Assembly (NCBI GenBank): GCA_035625915.1
Contig: DASPOR010000138.1
Location: 1-50,792 of the forward strand
Reading direction: 5' to 3'
Origin: Alphaproteobacteria bacterium
GTDB taxonomy: Bacteria; Pseudomonadota; Alphaproteobacteria; JACZXZ01
Length of the DNA: 50,792 nucleotides
The notes beneath the pieces are model-generated. The model saw only the letters and a program-made list of their open reading frames with translations, was not told the origin of the DNA and ran no database searches. The position numbers and the translations under genes were made by a program. Shown here one piece after another: positions 18,048 through 27,335 of this stretch; within the stretch, counting starts at the first letter, position 1, and each line of letters begins with the position of its first letter.

Positions 18048-18051
<4 letters not shown>
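17059..18051 (-). CDS. Peptide-type ABC transporter ATP-binding protein (DppF/OppF-like)
   Basis: This 330-residue ATPase is one of two needed for this class of importer. Walker [10 protein letters not shown] is at residues 51-59, the signature [15 protein letters not shown] and Walker B FIVADEP follow. The C-terminal oligopeptide-transporter extension with the Cys pattern [14 protein letters not shown] is present. It starts with GTG, whose overlap with the stop of the preceding gene is GTGA. It is the last gene of the four-gene minus operon. Confidence 0.92.
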
Positions 18052-19081
<1,030 letters not shown>

Positions 19082-19085
<4 letters not shown>

Positions 19086-19954
19086 TCCTTCCGCCGCCGC
19101 GGGTCGAAATGATCGCGCAAGGCGTCACCCACCAGATTGAATCCCAGCACGACGGCGAAAATCGCAAGACCCGGGAACGTCGCGATCCACCATGCGGACA
19201 GGAAATAGCTCTGGCCCTCGGCAAGCACCGATCCCCAATCCGGCGATGGCGGCTGCGCACCCATCCCAAGAAAGGAAAGCCCGGCCGTCTCGACCACCAC
19301 GGTTCCGGCCTGCAGTGTCGCCATCACGAGAATAGGCGTAAAACTATTTGGCAGAATGTGACGCAATATGATTCGCATGCGGTTTGCGCCGAGGGCCTGT
19401 GCTGCGAGCACGAATTCCGTCGTCTTGACCGAGAGAACTTGACCGCGAATAAGACGGGCATATTGCGGCGTGTAGACGATACCGATCGCGATCATCGAGT
19501 TGAACAGGCTCGGCCCAAGTGCCGCCACGATAATGAGCGCGAGCAGCAGGTACGGGAAGGCGAGCAGCACATCGACCACGCGCATAATCGCGGAGTCGAG
19601 CCAAGCGCCGAAGAAACCTGCGATCAACCCCAGCGCGCAACCGAGTACGAGTGCCAGGCCGTCGGCGACGAAGATCGAGAGCAGGGCGGTTCGCGAGCCG
19701 AAAACCACCCGGCTCAGCACGTCACGGCCATATTGGTCCGTACCGAAAATGTGGTCGCCGGACGGCCCCATCAGCGCCTTCGCGAAGTCCTGGTCGAACG
19801 GGCTGTAAGGGGCGATGACGGACGCAAAAATCGTCAGCAGAAGGAACACGGCGACGATTGCGACCCCGATCCGCGCGGTCGGTCGCCGAAGCAGTCGTGC
19901 TGCATCGCGCGACCATTGCGGCCTTTCGACTGGGGCGATTTCGATCGCGCTCAT
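19082..19954 (-). CDS. Peptide-type ABC transporter permease (DppC-like)
   Basis: This 290-residue membrane protein has the DppC layout: a cytosolic N-terminus with an OppC-N segment ([24 protein letters not shown] helix), a periplasmic part [19 protein letters not shown], then five helices. The coupling loop [19 protein letters not shown] contains the EAA-like motif. The ATG at 19954 overlaps the stop of the DppB-like gene as ATGA; the longer upstream open frame is only the shadow of that gene. Confidence 0.92.
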
Positions 19955-20955
19955 CGATACCGAATCCTCGGGTCGAGGTAGGCGTAGCTTAGGTCGACGA
20001 AGAGGTTGACGAAGACGAAGACCGACGCGGTGAGCAGTGCGGCGGCCTGCACGACCGGGTAATCCCGCGTCAGAATCGCGTTCACCATGAGACGCCCGAG
20101 ACCAGGCAGCGAGAATATCGATTCCGTCAAGACCGCACCTGACAATAGAAGGCCAAGCTGCAGGCCGATGACCGTCACGACCGGGATAAGCGCGTTGCGA
20201 AGCACATGTTTCAGGATGACGGTGCTTTCGGAGAGCCCCTTGGCGCGAGCCGTGCGCACATGATCGTGCGAGCGCATCGAGAGCATCTCGGAGCGCGTAA
20301 TGCGCGTGATCAATGCGAGTGGAATGGTGCCGAGAGTGAAGGCGGGCAAGATCAGATATCGCAGACTCAGCAGGACGAACCGCCAGTCGCCGGAAATTAT
20401 GCTGTCGACGACCGACATTCCGGTTACCCGCGGCGGTTCGACGCCGATGGGCATCAGGCCGCCAATGGGCAGCCAATCGAGGAATGCGCCAAACACGAGG
20501 ATCATCATGAGACCGAGCCAAAAGATCGGCATGGACACGCCGAATAGGGAAAAGGTCATGACGATGTTGTCGAATCGCGACAGCGGTCGGACAGCGGCGA
20601 GGACCCCGCAAGGCACCCCGATCACAACGGCGACAAAGAGTGCCGCGAGCGAGAGCTGAATTGTGACGGGAAAGGCAATCCATACATCCTCGACAGCGGG
20701 CCGATTGCTGCGCAGCGACATGCCGAAATCGCCGCTTAGCGCATCGATCAGGAAGCGGAAATACTGCGTATAGATCGGCTGGTCGAGCCCGAGCTGCCGA
20801 CGCAACGAATCGAGTTGCTCAGTCGTGGCACGGTCGCCGAGCAGCAACGTTGCGACGTCGCCCGGCAGCACGTGCATGGTCAGAAAGACAACGACGCTCA
20901 CGCCGAAAAGCACCAGGATAAGCTGGACGAGCCGCCGCGCTACGTACTGGGCCAC
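19951..20955 (-). CDS. Peptide-type ABC transporter permease (DppB-like)
   Basis: This 334-residue permease starts with the typical YVARRLVQLILVLFGVSVVVF helix, followed by HVLPGDVATLLLGDRAT and a long periplasmic loop. The coupling motif is ARAKGLSESTVILKHVLRNALIP. A GTG start at 20955 is chosen: it gives the usual family length and has GGTGGGGG upstream. It is the first gene of the transporter operon. The order B-C-D-F, with the binding protein gene placed separately on the other strand, is unusual but clear. Confidence 0.9.
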   Translation of the reverse strand: MAQYVARRLVQLILVLFGVSVVVFLTMHVLPGDVATLLLGDRATTEQLDSLRRQLGLDQPIYTQYFRFLIDALSGDFGMSLRSNRPAVEDVWIAFPVTIQLSLAALFVAVVIGVPCGVLAAVRPLSRFDNIVMTFSLFGVSMPIFWLGLMMILVFGAFLDWLPIGGLMPIGVEPPRVTGMSVVDSIISGDWRFVLLSLRYLILPAFTLGTIPLALITRITRSEMLSMRSHDHVRTARAKGLSESTVILKHVLRNALIPVVTVIGLQLGLLLSGAVLTESIFSLPGLGRLMVNAILTRDYPVVQAAALLTASVFVFVNLFVDLSYAYLDPRIRYR

Positions 20956-21136
20956 GCCGTTTCCCCCACCGTCGTCGGCGGGCAAATCATACCGAGGTCG
21001 AGCACGGGAAGGTTTCGCTCGACGGGCCCGCCATCTACAAGATGCCGGATGTGGCGTTTCCACTCAAGCGGGACAAGAATAATCAGTTCGTCGCGATGCC
21101 AAGGACCCGCCTTTTGAGCCTTCAATGCGACCGTGA

Positions 21137-21592
21137 TTACCGCAGAACCGTGCCCAATCGGTCGAGAAGTGCCGCACTCCCCTGCTCGCGTGACGCGCGT
21201 CCATCGCTTCCGTCGAGAAAGGCGACCTGTTCGGTGAACAACATTCGCGTACCCGCACCCAGCGGCGTCAACTCAACCGTGGCGATCGACACCGAGTGCC
21301 GTTTCTGATCGAGGCGCATGTCGTAGACGGAAACAATGCGTTCGTCCTGTACAATGTCGTGGTAGCGCGCGACATAAACGGTGTCCGGCCCGTGACGGAA
21401 GCGCCCATGCAGAAGTTCGCTGCCGCCGATCCGGAAATCCAATTCCCGCTTGACGAGAGTCCATCCTTCAGGCCCGACGAACCATTGTGCCTTGATTTCC
21501 GGGTCCGCCCACGCCGCAAAAACGCGGACCGGCGATGATTCATAGAGACGTTCGATGGCGAACGTGCCGTGTACCACTGCCGGATTATTCAT
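21137..21592 (-). CDS. SRPBCC family protein (AHSA1-like)
   Basis: This 151-residue protein has the START-like hydrophobic-pocket fold of the activator-of-Hsp90-ATPase-1-like family. The IERLYESSPVRVFAAWADPE opening and the WFVGPEGW segment are typical, and the C-terminus GTRMLFTEQVAFLDG matches the family. It overlaps the ArsR regulator gene by ATGA and is co-transcribed with it. ArsR-AHSA1 pairs are very common in soil bacteria; the ligand is generally unknown. Confidence 0.88.
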   Translation of the reverse strand: MNNPAVVHGTFAIERLYESSPVRVFAAWADPEIKAQWFVGPEGWTLVKRELDFRIGGSELLHGRFRHGPDTVYVARYHDIVQDERIVSVYDMRLDQKRHSVSIATVELTPLGAGTRMLFTEQVAFLDGSDGRASREQGSAALLDRLGTVLR

Positions 21593-21945
21593 TGCTTCGT
21601 CCTCCTTTCACTGCTTCCCCTCATCGGTTCGCCGAGCAACTCGCCAAGCTGGTCGAACCGATGCTCCCAAAGCGCGCGGCGCTGCTTGATCCAAGCTTCG
21701 GCCAAGTCGAGCGCTTGCGGCGATAGTCGACATGTACGGACCCTCCCCTTCTTCCTTGTGAGGATCACACCGCTCTCCTCCAGGATTTGAATGTGCTGTA
21801 CGACCGCGGCTAGCGAAATCTCGAGGGGCCGAGCAAGCTCGCTCACCGATGCTTCGCTTCGACTCAAGCGTTCGAGAATGCCTCTGCGGGTTGGGTCCGC
21901 CAGTGCATGAAAGACGCGGTCCAGCGTTATTCGATGGTCAAGCAT
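21589..21945 (-). CDS. ArsR/SmtB family winged-helix transcriptional regulator
   Basis: This 118-residue regulator shows the ArsR pattern VFHALADPTRRGILERLSRSEASVSELARPL followed by the recognition helix region SLAAVVQHIQILEESGVI, then a basic wing with KKGRVRTCRLSP. No arsenic-type Cys cluster is visible, so it is not a metal sensor. The ATG at 21945 is preferred over a TTG at 21981 because an operator-like repeat (21983-21999) lies just upstream and would otherwise be inside the gene. The Shine-Dalgarno AAGGA is very close to the ATG, which leaves some doubt. Confidence 0.87.
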   Translation of the reverse strand: MLDHRITLDRVFHALADPTRRGILERLSRSEASVSELARPLEISLAAVVQHIQILEESGVILTRKKGRVRTCRLSPQALDLAEAWIKQRRALWEHRFDQLGELLGEPMRGSSERRTKQ

Positions 21946-21982
21946 ATCCTTAACTATGCGTCCGCCACGCGGAATAGTCAAG

Positions 21983-21999
21983 CAACCACTTAAGTGTTG
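21983..21999. promoter_or_regulatory. Candidate ArsR operator upstream of ArsR-SRPBCC operon
   Basis: The site has arms CAAC and GTTG around a perfect 10-bp palindrome CACTTAAGTG (21987-21996), with one extra base in the left arm. It is flanked by a direct repeat GGAATAGT at 21971-21978 and 22001-22008. Its place 38 bp before the regulator's start fits autoregulation, as is usual for the family. Binding is inferred. Confidence 0.45.
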
Positions 22000-22078
22000 T
22001 GGAATAGTATTTTGAGACGGACTGAAAAGTTGGCGCTCGGCGCTTTAAAGTTTTGCTCGCAGCGTGCGGCTTAGCGCG

Positions 22079-22489
22079 TCAACTGCCGGTCTCGGGTACG
22101 GTCATCACTTCCAGCAAGTGGCCGTAAGGATCCTCAAAATAGAGACCGCGCCCGCCCCGACGTGTGTATAGCTGGCCATCGGTGTGGTTGTAGGGCCCAC
22201 TACCAAAGGGAATGCCCTTCGCCTTTACGCGGGCGTAGATGGCGTCGAATTCCGCATTGCCAACGTGGAAGGCATAATGATGGCTGTTGCCGACTCTTGG
22301 GTCGAATCCGGGGCCGCCCCATGCCTCCGCCTCGTCGGCGAAATCGAAGGTCAAGCTTTCATTGACTTGCACCTGCGCGAAGTGGCTTTCGGCCGGCTTG
22401 ACCGTCAAACCGAAGATCTCCGCAAAGAATCTGGCCGAAGCATTCTTGTCCTTTGCCGGCACGATCGTGTGGTCAAGGCGAATGGTCAT
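22079..22489 (-). CDS. VOC family protein (glyoxalase/bleomycin-resistance fold)
   Basis: This 136-residue protein has paired beta-alpha-beta-beta-beta modules. Likely metal ligands are His in IRLDHTIVPAKD, His in HHYAFHV and Glu in the C-terminal YFEDPYGHLLEVMT. That last motif is characteristic of VOC dioxygenase-like enzymes. The ATG at 22489 has GAGGTG 7 nt upstream. It stands alone, with 133 bp separating it from the ArsR gene. Substrate unknown. Confidence 0.85.
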   Translation of the reverse strand: MTIRLDHTIVPAKDKNASARFFAEIFGLTVKPAESHFAQVQVNESLTFDFADEAEAWGGPGFDPRVGNSHHYAFHVGNAEFDAIYARVKAKGIPFGSGPYNHTDGQLYTRRGGRGLYFEDPYGHLLEVMTVPETGS

Positions 22490-22920
22490 AGCCCGCACCT
22501 CGATAGCTGGCTTGCGACGGGTGCGCGGCAAAGGCCCAGCACCTCGCCACTCTGGATTTCCGACGGATTGACTTCTAATTACCATAGTTCCGCGGACAGG
22601 GTGAGGTGGCGGCTCGAATCGGGGAAGTCAAGCCCACGCGTGGCGCCACGTCTCGGCCAAGAGCCTACGCTACGCCATTCATGCCTCGACGGTCGGCGAA
22701 CTGCCATCGACGGTTGAGGAAATGCCCCATTGGGGATTGAGACAAAGCGGCTCGAAAGCCACAAAGTTCGCCGCACCGTCGTTCGGGCATTTGGCTCCAA
22801 CAAATCAACGAACAAGCGACATATTTCGTGAGCATTTATTGATAGATAGAGTGTTGCGGTTTAATCTTGGCGGGTGCTGTGAGCGCCCGGCATTGCCCGA
22901 GCTCGATACTGGATCGAAAT
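22490..22920. other. Intergenic region between VOC and Rieske oxygenase genes
   Basis: This 431-bp divergent gap holds the promoters for both genes. Two overlapping palindromes are seen, CCACGCGTGG (22634-22643) and CGTGGCGCCACG (22639-22650), which could form an operator or hairpin. The last 100 bp before the oxygenase gene are AT-rich (CATATTTCGTGAGCATTTATTG) and may hold its promoter. No coding signal was recognised. Confidence 0.4.
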
Positions 22921-23967
22921 ATGCCTATTCAGAACATGCCCGCGCAACTGAATTTGCCAGCGCGCTATTATGTAGAATCCGACATCTACGAGTCCGAGCG
23001 GCAGCGGATTTTCCGGCGCCATTGGCACATGCTCGGGCCGGCATCCGCCGTGTCCGAGCCCAGCCAATATCTCGCGACTGAACTCGCCGGTTGGAAGCTT
23101 TTTTTGCTGCGCGGAGAGGACGGCATCTTGCGCGCATTCCACAATGTTTGCCGTCACCGGGGCGCCCGTTTGTTGGAAGAGGGGCAAGGGCGCTGCACGA
23201 TGCTCCGCTGCCCCTATCATCTCTGGGTTTACGATCAGGACGGCTCGCTACGAACGGCACCGTGGTTCGGCGAAGACCCCGGTTTTCGTCTCGAGGATTG
23301 GCCGCTGCAGGTGGTCTCGGTCGAGACGTGGCGGGGGCTTGTTTTCGCGTCACCGGCGCCGGGGATCAGCTTGCTCGAACAGCTCGGAGACCTTCCGGAT
23401 GAAGTTGCCGATTATCCGATCGAATCGTTTAAAGCGGTTGCAACCGAGCGCTTTCTTATGAAATCCAACTGGAAGACCTATACCGACAATTTCGTCGAGG
23501 GGTACCACGTGCCCGGAATCCATCCAGCACTCAACAAAGTGATCGAGTTCGAGAAGTTCGAGACGATCGCACGACGAAACGTCGTGCGTATGACAGCGCC
23601 GCAGCGCGATGGCTCGATTTATGGCGGCAAATGGCTTTGGGCGTGGCCCAACTGGACCCTTTCTGTTTTTCCCGGCGGCATGAACACCAGCCGGATCAAT
23701 CCGGTCTCAGCCTCCGAAACGGAACTTGTCTATGATTTTTACTTCGCCGATACCTCCCCCACCCGCGCACCGCAGCGCCAGCGCACAATAGAGACAAATT
23801 GCGCGATCGTTCGACAGGATTTCGGTATCTGCGAGCATACACAGCGAAACTACGCGTCGGGTGCCTATGTTCCGGGTCCGCTGAGCCCGCGCCATGAACA
23901 ATCGGTCGCCTATTTCCAGCACAAGGTGTTGGAAACACTCACCGACTCACGCGAGGCAGCCGAGTAA
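22921..23967 (+). CDS. Rieske non-haem iron oxygenase, alpha subunit
   Basis: This 348-residue aromatic-ring-hydroxylating-type oxygenase has both metal sites. The Rieske 2Fe-2S ligands are Cys77-x-His79 (NVCRHRGARL) and Cys97-x2-His100 (CPYHLWVY). The mononuclear iron site is in NFVEGYHVPGIHP with His196 and His201; the third ligand is probably an Asp in RQDFGICEH. The ATG at 22921 fits the usual N-terminus better than upstream starts. It is short for the family (often 400-450) but appears complete. No reductase, ferredoxin or beta subunit is nearby, so electrons must come from proteins encoded elsewhere. Substrates of this subgroup include aromatics and quaternary amines; none can be named here. 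Confidence 0.88.
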   Translation: MPIQNMPAQLNLPARYYVESDIYESERQRIFRRHWHMLGPASAVSEPSQYLATELAGWKLFLLRGEDGILRAFHNVCRHRGARLLEEGQGRCTMLRCPYHLWVYDQDGSLRTAPWFGEDPGFRLEDWPLQVVSVETWRGLVFASPAPGISLLEQLGDLPDEVADYPIESFKAVATERFLMKSNWKTYTDNFVEGYHVPGIHPALNKVIEFEKFETIARRNVVRMTAPQRDGSIYGGKWLWAWPNWTLSVFPGGMNTSRINPVSASETELVYDFYFADTSPTRAPQRQRTIETNCAIVRQDFGICEHTQRNYASGAYVPGPLSPRHEQSVAYFQHKVLETLTDSREAAE

Positions 23968-24040
23968 AACGAATCCGTTCAAATCTTCTTGCGGTCGAAG
24001 GTAGCGATTGCCGTGCTCCGTTTCACACGGGACGCGCTCG

Positions 24041-24052
24041 AAGTTCGAACTT
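24041..24052. promoter_or_regulatory. Perfect 12-bp palindrome before DUF2252 gene
   Basis: AAGTTCGAACTT is fully symmetrical and lies 60 bp before the DUF2252 start and 74 bp after the oxygenase stop. It might be an operator or part of a weak terminator. There is no further support. Confidence 0.25.
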
Positions 24053-24111
24053 TCGCATGATATCAATAATAACGCGGGCCGAAAGGACCAACGATCAGAG
24101 GGGCGGAATCC

Positions 24112-25488
24112 ATGAGCGTATCGCGCATCAGGTCTAGCGCGCGCATTTTGTCCGTCGCCGCCCGGTATGACATCGGCAAGAAACTGCGCGGGAAAATACG
24201 CCGCGCGGATCACGCAGAATGGTCGCCCCCGGCTTCCCGACGCGATCCAATTGCAATCCTCGTAGAAACAAGCCGTCATCGCATTCCGGAATTGTTAGCC
24301 ATCCGCTATGGCCGCATGGCGGCTTCTCCCTTCGCGTTCCTGCGCGGCGCGGCGGCGGTAATGGCGGCCGACCTTGCCTCGACGCGCGACACGGGGCTGC
24401 GGGTGCAAACCTGCGGCGATTGTCATCTCGCGAATTTTGGCTCGTACGAATCGCCGGAGGGTAACGTCGTCTTCGATATCAACGATTTCGACGAAACGCT
24501 GCCGGCGCCCTTCGAGTGGGATATTAAGCGTTTGGCCACGAGCATCGTCCTTGCCGGCCGTGACGCCGGCCTTCCCGGAAAATCCTGCGCTGCCGCCGCC
24601 CGGAACTCCGTCGCCGCCTATCGCAAGCATATGTCCACCCTTGTGAAGCTCCCACCGGCCGAAGCCTGGCGTTCGCGCACGGATTTGATCGGGGCACTTG
24701 CCGAAATCGACGATCGCCGGGTGCGCAAACGCGAGGAGCAGCGCCTCGAAAAAGCCAGGGGATATCCGGCAGATGGGCTCTACGGTATCTCACGAGCCAG
24801 AGGGAAGTGGCGAATCAATGATAAGCGGCCCCTCGTTTATCACTTCGACGACAAACGAAGCGGCGTGCACGACCTCGCGGCCCGTGCTGTCTTCGCAAAC
24901 TATGCTGAGACCCTCATGGAGGATCGCCGCATATTGCTCGATCGCTTCAGGCTTGTCGACGTTGCATTCAAGGTCGTCGGAATCGGGAGTGTCGGCACCT
25001 TCTGCGCGGTCGGCCTATTCATGACCGCAGACGATCAACCGCTGAGGCTTCAAATCAAGGAAGCCGCTCAATCGGTTCTAGCACCCTATGCGGGAGCGAG
25101 TGTGTACAGAAATCAGGGTGAACGCGTTGTCGTCGGCCAACGTCTGATTCAGGCGGCAAGCGATATTTTCCTGGGCTGGACACAAGACCGCAAATCCAAA
25201 CGCGATTTTTACGTGCGCCACCTCAAGAACGCGCCGCTCGCCAATATTGCGGAAGAGATTCAAGCGACGGCGCTCGAATTCTATGCCCGACTCTGTGGCC
25301 GTACGCTGGCCCGCGCGCATGCCCGCTCCGGCGATGCGGCGCGGATTTCGGGGTATTTGGGCAATAGCAGCGCTTTCGATGAAGCGATCTCGGATTTCGC
25401 AGTCGCGTATGCGGATCAAAGCGCACGCGATCACCAGGCGCTGCTCGCGGCGATCAAGGCTGGCCGGATGAGCGCAAAGGCAACGTAG
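24112..25488 (+). CDS. DUF2252 domain-containing protein
   Basis: This 458-residue soluble protein covers the full DUF2252 domain. Conserved blocks are FLRGAAAVMAADLA, GDCHLANFG (near residue 102) and VFDINDFDET (near 122), followed by DIKRLATSIVLAGRDAG. These Asp/Asn motifs resemble the catalytic and metal-binding motifs of kinase-like phosphotransferases, but no member has a firmly assigned reaction. The C-terminus contains ARAHARSGDAARISGYLG, also conserved in the family. It has its own short upstream region and is convergent with the hydrolase gene, so it appears to be a single-gene unit. Confidence 0.88.
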   Translation: MSVSRIRSSARILSVAARYDIGKKLRGKIRRADHAEWSPPASRRDPIAILVETSRHRIPELLAIRYGRMAASPFAFLRGAAAVMAADLASTRDTGLRVQTCGDCHLANFGSYESPEGNVVFDINDFDETLPAPFEWDIKRLATSIVLAGRDAGLPGKSCAAAARNSVAAYRKHMSTLVKLPPAEAWRSRTDLIGALAEIDDRRVRKREEQRLEKARGYPADGLYGISRARGKWRINDKRPLVYHFDDKRSGVHDLAARAVFANYAETLMEDRRILLDRFRLVDVAFKVVGIGSVGTFCAVGLFMTADDQPLRLQIKEAAQSVLAPYAGASVYRNQGERVVVGQRLIQAASDIFLGWTQDRKSKRDFYVRHLKNAPLANIAEEIQATALEFYARLCGRTLARAHARSGDAARISGYLGNSSAFDEAISDFAVAYADQSARDHQALLAAIKAGRMSAKAT

Positions 25489-25591
25489 CCGCGGGTTGAT
25501 AGCGACGATAGCCCTGCGCGCGCAATGTCGGTACATGTGCGAGCGAGCTGCACCGTCTGGAACGCCTATGATTAATCGACCATTCGCCGGT

Positions 25592-26449
25592 TCACCGAGA
25601 GTTGGGCAACGGCCGTTCGTCTTCAACGGAGAAGAACTCTCTGAGAATCCCGCCGACGAGCTCCGGCGCCTCGAGGAGCATATGATGGTGAAGCCGGGGT
25701 AAAATAACCAAATGAGAGCCGACGATTTCGCCGGCAATGAAGCGCGCTGCTTTCGGGCCCGCGCCGAGATCGTTTTCACCCGTGAGGACCAAGGTCTTGT
25801 GGCCGATGCGATGCAGTTCGGCGCCTAAGTCGTTGCGGACCAACACTTCGTAGGCTTTGGTGTAGCCCTCGCGATCGTTCGCCGAGATCGCGCGGCGGGT
25901 CCGCTCAATGATCTCCGGATGTGTCCTGCGGAAGTCCGCCGTGAACCACCGCTTGGACGCGTACTGGTCAAAATACGTGCTCGGCGGATTACTTCGAATG
26001 AAGGAAAGTCTCTCCTCGACTTGGGCCTGCTCCTCCCTCGTTCGGCCTGACGTCGCTGCGATGATGGCCAGCTTTTCGACGCGGTCCGCATGTCGTAGGG
26101 CAAGGCCTTGAGCGAGGAGGCCGCCCATCGAGAATCCGGCGACGTGCGTTTTTTCGATGCCGAGCCGATCGAGAATTTGCACGAGGTCCCCAATGAAATC
26201 GGCGAGCTGCCAATGACCGGCAGGACTACTCGATCGTCCGTGGCCTCGCGCGTCGGGCCTTATCGCCCGAAACCTGTCGCGAAAATGCGTTATTGGCCCG
26301 GTCCAGTCGTCGGAGCAACAACCAACGCCGTGCAGAAGCAAGACCGGATGGCCGCTGCCAGTGTCGCGCATATAAAGTTTGATATCGTTTCCGAGATGCA
26401 GGACGGATCCGATATTTTCGGCGTGCGTGCTGATACTGGGGTATGTCAT
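25592..26449 (-). CDS. Alpha/beta hydrolase
   Basis: This 285-residue alpha/beta-hydrolase has the oxyanion-hole motif LLLHGVGCCSDDW near residue 38-50, the nucleophile elbow GFSMGG with Ser107, an acid in LTGENDLGAG and a catalytic His in the RLHHHMLLEAP stretch. The fold and motifs are like 3-oxoadipate enol-lactonase and related carboxyl-ester hydrolases. The ATG at 26449 is chosen because the frame above it runs into the GntR operator region. It is divergent from the GntR-monooxygenase pair and probably under the same control, acting on the same compound or its product. Confidence 0.87.
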   Translation of the reverse strand: MTYPSISTHAENIGSVLHLGNDIKLYMRDTGSGHPVLLLHGVGCCSDDWTGPITHFRDRFRAIRPDARGHGRSSSPAGHWQLADFIGDLVQILDRLGIEKTHVAGFSMGGLLAQGLALRHADRVEKLAIIAATSGRTREEQAQVEERLSFIRSNPPSTYFDQYASKRWFTADFRRTHPEIIERTRRAISANDREGYTKAYEVLVRNDLGAELHRIGHKTLVLTGENDLGAGPKAARFIAGEIVGSHLVILPRLHHHMLLEAPELVGGILREFFSVEDERPLPNSR

Positions 26450-26507
26450 TGGACAAAGGGCCGTGATTTGCCGGCCGTGCCATAATCGTTGAAGCGCCGA
26501 CGAGTAA

Positions 26508-26521
26508 TATGGTATACCATA
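26508..26521. promoter_or_regulatory. Candidate GntR (FCD/FadR-type) operator
   Basis: TATGGTATACCATA is a perfect 14-bp palindrome midway between two divergent genes. It contains TGGTATACCA, which fits the TGGT-N2-ACCA symmetry commonly bound by FadR-subfamily GntR regulators. The regulator gene begins 63 bp away, so autoregulation plus control of the alpha/beta hydrolase gene is likely. Confidence 0.6.
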
Positions 26522-26583
26522 CGACAAAATGTGACAAGCACCGCTTGGCGCCGATCCAGCGCCCCTGACGGGATTTGGGAAAA

Positions 26584-27324
26584 ATGGGTGAACAGGGACG
26601 AGTTCTGCGTCTGTTGGAACCCCAAAAGAGCCTGCGCGAGCTCGCCCAGGAAGCCGTTCGGCAGGCCATATTGGAGCTGAGGTTCCGCCCCGGCGAGCGT
26701 CTTATCGAACGCACGCTATGCGCCGAACTCGGTGTCAGCCGAACTGTGGTAAGGGAGGTGTTGCGATTTCTGGAAGCGGAGGGATTGATCGAGATTCCGC
26801 CGAATCGGGGACCGGTGGTCGCCACGATCAAGCCCGCAGAGGTCGAACAGATATATGAACTCCGCAGCATGCTCGAGGGCTTGGCGGCAGCAGAGTGCGC
26901 CAAGCTTGCCGCGGCACCGGACATCGAGACGTTGGGGCAAGCGATCAAAGAGCTGCGAACAGCGTGTACCAAGAGGGATCCGCGCATGTCGATGCGGGCA
27001 ACCGATAAGTTCTACCGACAAATGTTCGCGACCTCGCAAAAGAGTGTGTCATGGTCGGTCTGTGAGTCCCTCAATTTGCGTGTCAACGCGTTACGGATGA
27101 TGACTATCACGACGCCGGACCGGCAAAGGATCAGCTTGCGCGAAATGGAGAGAATTTTCAGGGCCATCGCCAACGGTGACGGAAAGGCGGCGCGTGCGGC
27201 CGCCATCGATCATGTGGAGCAGGCCGCCGCGGTGGCGCGTCGAGTGCTTTCGGAGGGGGGAGCATCCGAGAACCTGGGCGGTTCTGCTCATTTGCAAAAA
27301 CGAAAGCTCGCCACCGCGGGCTAA
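26584..27324 (+). CDS. GntR family transcriptional regulator, FCD domain (FadR subfamily)
   Basis: This 246-residue regulator has an N-terminal winged helix (LRELAQEAVRQAILELRFRPGERLIERTLCAELGVSRTVVREVLRFLEAEGLIEI) written here only in its landmark parts: GERLIER, SRTVVREVL and EAEGLIEI. The all-helical FCD ligand domain follows from about residue 85 (EVEQIYELRSMLEGLAA) and ends with a His-containing DHVEQAA segment typical of metal- or carboxylate-binding FCD pockets. It lies 11 nt before the monooxygenase gene, forming an operon with it. Confidence 0.9.
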   Translation: MGEQGRVLRLLEPQKSLRELAQEAVRQAILELRFRPGERLIERTLCAELGVSRTVVREVLRFLEAEGLIEIPPNRGPVVATIKPAEVEQIYELRSMLEGLAAAECAKLAAAPDIETLGQAIKELRTACTKRDPRMSMRATDKFYRQMFATSQKSVSWSVCESLNLRVNALRMMTITTPDRQRISLREMERIFRAIANGDGKAARAAAIDHVEQAAAVARRVLSEGGASENLGGSAHLQKRKLATAG

Positions 27325-27335
27325 AGGATAAGACG

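Noticed and set aside
19109..19981. A 290-residue plus-strand frame
   Set aside because: It is antisense to the DppC-like permease, with a highly charged, unfolded-looking product.
20956..21063. N-terminal extension of the DppB-like permease
   Set aside because: The extra 36 residues are Arg/Pro-rich and unlike the family; the GTG at 20955 with a good ribosome site gives the normal N-terminus.
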